NCBI GenBank assembly: GCA_013399115.1
Contig: VXAA01002208.1
Location: 658,981-722,980, forward strand
Length of the DNA stretch: 64,000 nucleotides
DNA from: Anseranas semipalmata
Taxonomy: Eukaryota > Chordata > Aves > Anseriformes > Anseranatidae
Reading direction: 5' to 3'
The position numbers and the translations under genes were made by a program. Of this stretch, positions 55,482 to 64,000 are shown piece after piece; the first letter of the stretch is position 1, and every line of letters starts with the position of its first letter. The notes under the pieces are model-generated. The model ran no database searches. It was not told the origin of the DNA and saw only the letters and a list, made by a program, of their open reading frames with translations.

Positions 55482-56670
55482 GAACAGTGCAGAGGTGGCA
55501 GAAATCATTGAGCCTTTTCCTACAGCCATGTGCATCTGCCAAAGAAAAAAAATAAAAGGAAATCATGATATTTGAAACCGAGTGATGCGATTTTTTTGTC
55601 CAACAGCCCAGGCTGCATGCTTGGACTGCCAACCTGGGCATCTCAAAGCAAATTCCCCCTCTAAACCCAGACCCCCAAACGGAAGGGAATGGTGCCCCCC
55701 GGGAGGTCTGACACCAGCCTGGCCACTCCATCCTTCACACCTGCCTGCCAGCAGCCTTTCTGCAAGGGGGGAAGATGTGATAAGTTCCAGTTTCCCCTGC
55801 CCCCAGAAGGCTGCACTGATCCAGCACCTCTGAGGTGGGTCCCTCCTTCCCTTCGCAAGCCTGGGAGCAGCCAGCCAGCCTCTCCCAGCCTCATCGACCT
55901 GGCAGAGGCTTGTCTTTTTTTTTTTTTTTGGCATTGATCTGGTAAAGATACAATCTCTGCCCAGAAACTTTACCTTTCCTAAAACAAAAGCCTTATTAAT
56001 TTTAACTGCGGGAGTCACAGGTTATGTCAGGAAAGAGACGCAAATGGTGCACAGACGTCAATCTTGCGTACACCCTTACACATTGTTTTACCCCAGGCTG
56101 CTGAGCTCTGACGGAGCAGAAAACTCCTTCAATCACCAACTCGGTTCCTTAGGGGCATGCTGGGTTTTCCTCCTGCACACCCTCAACAGCACCCGGTCCC
56201 AGGTCCCCAGGCCTGGGTGCACCAAGCCAGGCAGGGCAGAGCATCAACAGCACAGAGACCAGTAACTGCAGAGGCACTTCTGGGGCTAAATAAACTCAGA
56301 ATAGGTGCAGGGAGAACCCCACAACAGCCCAAGCAGCACTGATGGAGGCTAGAATCCCAGATCAACCACTCCAAGGTGACGGATCAGCAGGAACCACAAT
56401 ATCCAACCACAAGCCATCGCACTGCAATAAATCAAAACTCTGGGAAGGCCACAAACTCTGCAATGACCCCTTGCTAACCTGAGATATCTCCATGCTACAG
56501 GTGCAGGCACGGCAGTGGTTTACAGCTCAGGGCTGCGTTGTTCTTCTGCATTCCAGCCGCACACTCACATCTTGGGGGGGCAGCTGATGGGGTTCACTGA
56601 TGGCCATTTCCCTAGCTGTACATGCAAGAAAGGAGAGAGAGAGGGAAAGTGGGCATCCAAAAGCCCAATA

Positions 56671-56762
56671 AGAAGGAAAAGAAAAAGAAAAAAAGAACCC
56701 CCCCCCAAAAAAAACAACAACAACAACCCAACCCCCTAAACAAACAAACAAAAAAAAAAACA
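56671..56762. repeat. A-rich and C-run low-complexity tract
   Basis: Purine-rich GAAAA units, a run of C residues, then CAA and CAAA repeats ending in poly(A). Simple sequence with no coding content. Confidence 0.9.
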
Positions 56763-57774
56763 AGCCTTAAGAAAACCCCTCTGCAAGTATGGGCCCTGCT
56801 GTGTGCTGAAGGATCGCCTACGCAGAAGATATCTGTGGTCAGCCAGTGTGCAAAGGGATTATCTCCAAGGCTGGCGGAGATCAGCCAAGCGTCCCTGCGC
56901 AGCTGCTTCCCAGGCTCGGGCCCAAAAGCCGGGTGCGCCCAGGGGCAGGCACTGAGCCCTGCCCTGGCCACCAGCACTGTGCAGCCATGCGCCCGACCCC
57001 ACACTGGCTCCTCCGTTGCTGCCTCTTGCACCCTCCTTGCAGCCCCGTCACACAGAGCAACGCCTCGTCCTGATGGGGAGGTGGACGGGAGGGGAGAGCA
57101 GCCCTAATGCAGAATACCTGAGAAACACGAAGGGGTCTTGTTAGTTGAGAGCTGCCCTTTGTACACACGACCTTGTGGCAGATGTCCGCAGAAAAGCACT
57201 GTCATCAGCTCCATCTGCCACATCTGGAAGCAGGGAAACTGAGGCACAGGACTTGGGTGAACAGAAAGCTGTGTCAGAGCAGAGTTATTCTCTTCCTAGC
57301 TGGGCCTGCCATCAGTTAGGGAGCAGAGATCAGACCCTCATTAGGAACAGGGGCAATGACACCCCTCATGGTGACTGTTTAAGTGGCAGCTGTTGCAAAT
57401 GAAGAGCTACCAGAAGCCAAAGGGGCTCTCACATCTTGCAGGAACTTCCAGCCGTGCTCGCTTTGGTACAGAAACCACCCTGGTCTGCCAGGGGGCTGAG
57501 CACCTGCTGTGCTGCAGGGGTTTGGGGGGAGCGCTGAACCCCACCGATAAAATCGTTCCTCGAGGGAGCCCAGCGTTAAGGTGCCAGAGCCAAGGCCTTT
57601 GCAGGGAGAGAAGCGAGAAGGGCCAGAGCCAAAGAGCAGGAAATCGGAAGGTCACAGGCAAGGCCTGACCTGAGTCATCATCCCAACACTACCAAGGCTT
57701 TCCATCCCCTCCTCTGCTTCTTAATCATCTGTTATTTGAGGGCGAGTTTTGTTTTATTAGGGGAAAAAAAAAAA

Positions 57775-57808
57775 NNNNNNNNNNNNNNNNNNNNNNNNNN
57801 NNNNNNNN
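57775..57808. other. Assembly gap of 34 N
   Basis: A run of 34 N immediately after a poly(A) stretch of eleven bases. The true length of missing sequence is unknown. It is intergenic between OTOP2 and OTOP3 and affects no exon I placed. Confidence 0.98.
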
Positions 57809-60207
57809 GTCTTTTATCTGAGTGATTTGCTCTGAGGTGCGTCAGTGACAGGGGAGGAATCAAAGTTAATCATTACTGTCAGTGCAGCAGCTGGGAAGCG
57901 GATGCGTTGAGAAGGTCAGAAGGCAGGGGACAAGGGATGGGTCTGCAGCACGAGGCGAGGCACAGCCCATGAAGCAGGATCTGCTCTGGGGCTTGCTTGG
58001 AGCCGGGGCAGGAGCTAGTGATGGAGGAGCACTTGGCAGAGACCGAGGCACTGGTCCAGCCTCGCCGACCCGGCCAGCAAGGAGCACCTCAATGCCCACA
58101 GGAGGTCCAAGCAACCCCTGCCGAGGGCCAGCAGGGAAGACACAGAACTGTGCATCACGAGGCCGGAGCTGGGGTGGCAGGGCTAGGCTCTCCCTGCCCA
58201 CATGGGACAAGGCTGCTCTTATCGTGACCCCCATAGGGTGCTCATTCACCGGCCCTGCAGGAGACGTCACCAGCGCGGTTATCAGCAGAGGCGAAAGAAG
58301 GAAGGGTGTGGGCTGGCCGGGGAATCGCCAGGCGCGCAGCATTCCTCAGAAAGCCTTTGGGCAAACACCATGGCTAGGCATGAACCTCCTTCCTCCTTGG
58401 CTCCTGTTTACAGATCCGCTTGGCCCAGTCTGGGTGCTGTTACTGCTAAGTGCACAGATAACACCATTAATAAGCACCCTGCTGATAGCAGAGGGGCATT
58501 TAGCAACTTTTCCTCAGCCTCCAAGTAAAGGCAGCTTCTCCAGGCCGGAGCAGGGCAGTGATATGAACCACCTGGATTTATGTGACTGATCCAGTTGGTC
58601 CAACTCATCCGTTCCCTTTCAGCCCTGCTCCTGCACATTTGCGTACTTAATGATTGCATCTCTTGGTTAAACTTATGTCAATACATTTAAGTTTAACTTT
58701 TAACAGCCGCCCTTCTTCAACATAGAGGCCAAACTTGGAGGATTAACTAGTATCCTGGGGATTTACACCTCTGAGTTTAATCTCAGCTGCAAAGCCAGGT
58801 GAAGGAAAGTCAGGCTATGAAGGATGCTTCATCTTTGCAGCCCACATGCACAGTCCCATTGGCAAAATCACTAGGGCATGGCAGGCCCCAGCATTTTACT
58901 TCAGGCTCATCTTTAAAAGAAGAACCTCCGATTTCACCCAAACTTCCATACCTTAGGATATATTCAGGCTCCTGGCCTCCCTTTCCCAGTTCTGCAGGGT
59001 CACGCCAATTTACAACCAAGTGCACTAAAAAACAGCCAGGTTTGTTAATGCCTCACATGCAAATCATTGGCTTTGTTCAATAAAGAGACTGCCAAACAGC
59101 TCTTGGGAGATCCCAGTTCCCTACAAAGCTCTAGAATGGGGTCACAAGAAGAGTCCCCAGATCAGGCACCCGAAGGATAGCCTGATTGCACTCAGGGAGC
59201 CCCAGAGCAACAAAGCAAGGAGCAAGGACGTGGTTCTCCAAGCAGGCTGGAGATGCTGATGCTTTAGGGGAAGGCAGAACAAATCTGGCCATGGGTAGTC
59301 ATGAAAACCCGCCCAGATCAAAGCACCCTAGCTCCACCTCATCCAGACATTAAACATGACCCTTTTACTGGCAGACATGAAGCACAACAGCTGCTCCGGC
59401 ACACACTGGGCGTTCTTACCTGGGAGCAATAGGCCCCTTTCACTCTTGTTTTCCATCCATTCGTCACATCCCGAGGAACGATAACCTGTGCTCCCCCACC
59501 CACTCCACCCCCTATCGGTTTCTTGGAAGCATTTCCTGGCTTTCAACTCCAAGCTCACGTGTTTGCCAGCTGCAAGAAGGCCAGAGCTTGTGGGGGTTCA
59601 TGCTGGGACACACAAACAGCTCCTCTCCTTGCAGCAGGACCCTCTGGGTTCACCGGCTCATCCCAAAATGCCAAATCCCCATTTCCAACCATGAAACCAC
59701 AGAATCCCAAGAGAGAATCAATTTGCCATGCAACAGGAGAGGGAATGGAGACAGCACAGCTTGGACCTAAAGCATCCCCAACATGGCGTGGCTGAGCCTA
59801 TGGGGTTTCCACATGAGAGTCTAGCTCTGAAGTCAGCAATTATAGGCCATAGCTATCACCCCTGAAAGCAGCCGCCTTTCTGCCAGAAGAACCTCAAATT
59901 GGCGTAGTCCCTGCACCTAGGCTGGACTGAGTTTTGCCTTTTGGGTATCTGTGTCGTGGATAAAGACAAAGAAGTAGCACACTTGAGAAAAAACCTTAGT
60001 AATTGCCTGAAAACAAGGGAGTGGGGAACCGGAGTGAATTTTAGCCAAAGCTAAGCACTCCATCTCTGCACCCCAGAGCAAGCCCATGCCAGGAGATTAG
60101 CCTTGAACTTGCTCGAGCCATGGCACACATTAGTCACCGCAGCTTGTGGTTTTACCAGTTGGCACATCCTGTGCCAAGGCCGTTCGCATGGGGCAACCCA
60201 GCAGGTG

Positions 60208-60215
60208 TATAAAGG
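60208..60215 (+). promoter_or_regulatory. OTOP3: TATA box, possible OTOP3 promoter
   Basis: TATAAAGG on the plus strand, 1.75 kb upstream of the OTOP3 start codon. A transcript starting about 30 bases downstream would need a spliced non-coding leader, which fits the acceptor-like sequence just before the OTOP3 ATG. The assignment is inference. Confidence 0.35.
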
Positions 60216-61962
60216 AGCTGTTCCCCATTGGCTGCCCTTGGCAGAGCCAAGACCTTCTCACTGAGTAATTAATGTAATGACAATAATAGACCCAAAGTAA
60301 ACAAGGTGGAAAAAAAAATCAATGGGCTCAGAGCAGAGGCCACACTCAGCAAGGAGCAGTCCTGCCGGCTTCTACCTGCACCTTGGTCCAGCGGGGAGAG
60401 ACACGCATCCTGGCGGCACTCGAACGGGTGCTTGCAACGTTGGCTGTAACTGGGGCTGCAGCGACGGCTGGTCCCGCTCGGCAGGCTGCAGGAGGCTGCA
60501 CGGAGGTAAGGGCTGGCATTGGGCTGCTCTCAGCGACGCGTGGCTCCGGGGTCAAGGGGCTGGGTCCACAGCAAGTGGCTGCTGCATGCAGCCTTGTCTG
60601 GGTGCTGGGCACCGGGCACCTCCTGCCGCAGCCTGGATGCGTTTCCATCTGCTTCTTCTGATTCCACGGCCTCTCTGCTTCTTCTCGTGCCCCCAGAGCA
60701 GGGTAGGTATGGCCCTAGGAGAGGGAAGGGCACTTGCTTCTGTGCTAGGAGAGTCTGGGAGCCAAACAGGGAAGAGTTTGGGATCAATCTCCCCTAGCAG
60801 AAGTGCACCGAATCCCCATCAACCAAAGGGAGACAGCATCTCCGTGCACATGCAAAGGAAGAGGGAAGCACTGAAATTTCAATCCCTTTTCAGATGACTT
60901 CTCTCCCAAAGCCCCAGGACAACTACATATAATTCCCACCCCAACACATCTCAGGGGCTGCTTTCACCCCAGCCACCCCCTACAGCAGCCACAGCCTCGC
61001 TGCTCCCCGAGTGAAAGCACCTTCCCACACACTGAACCTATAGAGAGGCAGTTCTTGCCCGATCACAGCATGCGAGCCAAGGAGATTACTCTGTTGTGTG
61101 CAATATGCTTCTACAGAGATCTTTCCAAAAGCTGGATAGAAAAGCTCCCAGGCTCTGGCTGTTTATCTGGGCCAATCCCTCAAAATCCTCCGTGTCCGTG
61201 TGCTTATGGCTCTGTGCTTTTTCCTCTGTGCTACAAGTAGAAAAAGAAAACCAGGCGTTAACTCTGCCCCATTCTCAGCTGTCTGGGGTGGCAGGCTGGG
61301 TCTTTTCCCAGCAGCTTGGATCAAAATTTACAGATGCTCTGTTTTTTGTTGTTGTTTTTTCTCCTCTCCAGCTCTGTCACAGTTTATGCAGCCATACAAA
61401 GAGCGCGGTGTAAATCTCGCAACCCAAAAACATAAAGAAGAGGTTGGACCCAGCAACCGAAATCAAGCAGCTCTGAGTTTCAGAGCAGGTCTGAGCTTGT
61501 TCTGCATTCCCACCTAATCATTACAGCAACAAAGAGAAAGGAGGAAACCTGAATCCAGGGCTGTACACAGAGGTGTGAAAGGTGAGGATGGAAATGGTTC
61601 GGGCACCTCTGGTCCCAACAAGCTCAAGTACTCGTGGGGCAGGGCAGAGGCATCAAATGCCCATTTTAATACAGGTGTCTCTAGACAGCTTTTGGTAGAA
61701 GGGCCTTTTCCCAGTGCCCTGCAATGACTCTGTTGACCAGGAAATTTTTAATGCCTAACCTGAGCTAAACACCAATCTATTTTTCCCTCTCATCCAGCTT
61801 CTGGAGAGGGAAAGAGAAGCTGCAAAGCAAGTAAGGGAGGTCTCCACACAAGTTGCTTTTACAACAGTGCACACAGCCTCTCAACTCAGCACGCCTCCTC
61901 CTACCCCGTTCTTTTTAACTCCCTCTGTTCAACGTAGCAGGTGACCCGCAGGCAGACGAGCC

Positions 61963-63515
61963 ATGTCAAGCAACAAAGTCTCAAGGCAAAAGTCCTGCCA
62001 TCACTGCAAGAGCAGATCGGCCTCAGCCCCACCAGGCAACTCCACGATCCACTATGAGAAGTCCTGGCTGTACCGTCACTGCTCTTCACTGCAGCAGCGG
62101 GACAGGCAAGCTCAGAAAGCCGGGCAGCTCTTCTCAGGGCTGCTGGCCATGAACGTGGTGTTTCTGGGCAGCGCCTTCATCAGCAGTATGATTTTCAACC
62201 ATGTGGCCATCACGCTAGCAGATGTCTGGATCCTGCTCTCCATCCTCAAGGTCTTGTGCCTGTGCTGGATTATCTACTACCTGCTGGGCACCAGTCGGCA
62301 GCCGCACGCAGTGGTGTACCGGGATTCTCACGCTGGGCCGATCTGGATTAGGGGTAAACTCTGCTTTTATTTATCATCTCATGCTGTCCCCCTTCCTCCT
62401 ACTGCTTGGAAGATACAGAAATTCTTTCCCAGCTACTAAAAGAGCTAGAAACCACGGGAGACGTAGTTAGGGCATTACGAGTCTCTCACTGCCCTGCCAG
62501 CTTGTGGTGGAAAGCTGGGGGGAAGACAGGGGCATAGTGGATGACACAGAGAAGAAGCAGAGCAGCCAGGAAAGCCTTGAACTTGACTTTCCTTCAGCCT
62601 CCAGTGCAACCTCACACTGTGGTCCCTTCCCAAAGCACAACCCAAGCGTCTCCTACCCACAGCCCAGCAGCTAAGCACGGTACAGCCCCCTGCTTCCCTC
62701 GCCCCTGTTTAAGATCACAGCACTCCTGTTTCCAGGGGGAGATTCCTGCCCAGTCAGTTGCATCCCAATGACACCTGGTTTCCCTGGGAGATTTCTCATC
62801 AGTAGCTGCCCCTCTTTGTGAAATGACAATTCTCTAAACAGCCCTGCCTCTAGTCTATAAGGGAGTTTATAATTAGTGCGTGGTCTTGCTAATTAAGCAT
62901 GGAGAACTGAAGGAAGAAAGCTGCAATCTACCTGAGGACCTAAAGCTGCAGAGAGGTGTCAAAGGAGAAAGGGAGAAACAGTAGGAAGGGTCCCAACTTC
63001 TGCAGGCTGGTGCTGCGAAAAGTCTCAGCAAGGCATGCATTTATCTTGGGTTTTCCCCACAAGGAAGAAACCATCACCTGTCATTAGCTTATCTGGGTCA
63101 CTCTGGATTGCTCAGAAAAGGCCAAAACCCCTGTTTCCACCTCGTATCCAAGCATAGGAAAATACCTCGCATTGTCTCAACACCTTAAACCAGCCAAAAC
63201 ACACAACCAGGTTCAGGAACCAGGCTTCCCTTTCTCCCCTTCTCTCAAAATCACAAGACTTCCAAACAGGAATGACACCAGCTCTACCCAAATCCAGGAG
63301 TCTCCCGTCCCCAGCCGGGCTCAGATGCTCCACAGACACGTCTCTGTTTACTTACTGGTGCTTTTGCCGTTTGTCCAGGGTCACTGCTGCTGTTTGGCAG
63401 TTTCAGCGTCCTCCTGAATGTGTTTCAGATCGGCTACAGCATAATTCAAATCCACTGCAAATCCAAGGTGGACATTGTGTTCCCCAGCATTGAAATCCTT
63501 TTTGTTTCCACCCAG
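61963..63515 (+). CDS. OTOP3: Otopetrin-3, first two coding exons (runs off the right edge)
   Basis: Proton-channel paralogue of OTOP2. Exon 1 is 61963-62353 (130 codons plus one base) and exon 2 is 63379-63515 (137 nt). An in-frame TGA at 61942-61944 supports the ATG. Exon 1 encodes a Cys/His/Ser-rich cytoplasmic tail, then RDRQAQKAGQLFSGLLAMNV, which matches OTOP3 rather than OTOP2, and the first two membrane helices. It ends DSHAGPIWIRG, the conserved block that spans the junction. Exon 2 gives the next helix and loop, GSLLLFGSFSVLLNVFQIGY through EILFVSTQ. The remaining exons should begin with the WVLW-type block and lie beyond 64000. The gene is cut by the window, not broken. Confidence 0.95.
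62354..63378 (+). other. OTOP3: OTOP3 intron 1
   Basis: 1.02 kb intron, donor GTAAAC after 62353 and acceptor TTGTCCAG before 63379. Phase 1, the same as the matching OTOP2 intron. Nothing else was recognised. Confidence 0.9.
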
Positions 63516-64000
63516 GTAACGCACCTTACCTTCCTGGGAGCTCACTCATTCTCTGTCCTATTGCTGGGAGGCGAAGAGGTGGGGGGAAGTGGGGAGATGT
63601 GGGAAAGTGGGTGCATGTGAGGCATTCTCATGAATATTGAAGTATCAAATGTCATTTCAAATGACACCCACACACACTCCTGACGTGCCAGATTAAGAGA
63701 CAAAGAAGTAAGATTTAGAAAGACATCACTCTAGCACTACCTGACATACTGTAGAATCCAGATGAGTTTGCTTTACAGCATCAAAGCAGGGAGAGAGGAG
63801 AGGAAACTTCACAGAAATACCTTCACAGCAGCCTCTCTACTTGCTAGTACATCTCCCCAACAAAATCTTTTGTGTGCAAAGATAGCTTATGCTATTTGAT
63901 ACCAAGCCTCTTTTTGCCCAGACCCAAAGCTGTATTTGAAAAGTAAGCTAGATCCCATCTCAGTAGCAAACACCCCAATATATACAGGAAAAAAAAAAAA
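63516..64000 (+). other. OTOP3: OTOP3 intron 2, partial
   Basis: Begins with donor GTAACG after 63515. No OTOP3 exon 3 homology was found before the window edge, which ends in a run of twelve A residues. Confidence 0.8.

Larger units (their letters stand above)
54224..61962. other. OTOP2-OTOP3 interval
   Basis: 7.7 kb made up of the probable OTOP2 3' untranslated region (to about 55500), low-complexity A-rich sequence at 56671-56762, an assembly gap at 57775-57808, and a possible OTOP3 promoter with a TATA box at 60208-60215. No further coding exon was recognised on either strand. Confidence 0.6.

Overview
The window is vertebrate genomic DNA, almost certainly from a bird. It carries intron-split genes with GT-AG introns, and a CR1-type LINE 3' end with the octamer tail typical of birds and reptiles (53245-53336). 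It is GC-rich with short introns, as on avian microchromosomes. Runs of N show that it comes from a draft assembly. Gene order and orientation match human 17q25.1: FDXR, FADS6 and USH1G on the minus strand, then OTOP2 and OTOP3 on the plus strand. The corresponding avian block is probably the chicken chromosome 18 equivalent (inference).

Layout. 1-4270 is mostly non-coding. 4699 to about 13006 is FDXR, mitochondrial NADPH-adrenodoxin reductase; eleven coding exons were placed to the base and only the first is uncertain. About 13020-13210 is its CpG-rich promoter, with CCAAT boxes and an ETS site. 15595-19921 is FADS6, a membrane fatty-acid desaturase-like protein with six coding exons. About 20600-36640 is GC-rich sequence with no gene I can recognise. 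37749-45470 is USH1G (SANS), with two coding exons and a 6.3 kb intron. 49014-54223 is OTOP2, a complete otopetrin proton channel with six coding exons. 61963-63515 holds the first two coding exons of OTOP3, which runs off the right edge.

How the genes relate. FDXR and FADS6 are metabolic genes. FDXR passes electrons from NADPH to ferredoxin for mitochondrial P450s and Fe-S cluster assembly. FADS6 is an orphan desaturase. USH1G is a hair-cell scaffold of the Usher 1 complex and is divergently arranged with OTOP2. OTOP2 and OTOP3 are tandem paralogues with the same first intron phase and an identical 137-nt second coding exon. I found no operons, tRNAs, rRNAs, CRISPR arrays or viral genes. I see no convincing novel system. 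The points most worth checking are in splice architecture: a TG repeat beside an FDXR donor, an FDXR intron flanked by direct repeats, a USH1G stop codon inside a donor consensus, and a possible extra exon upstream of USH1G.
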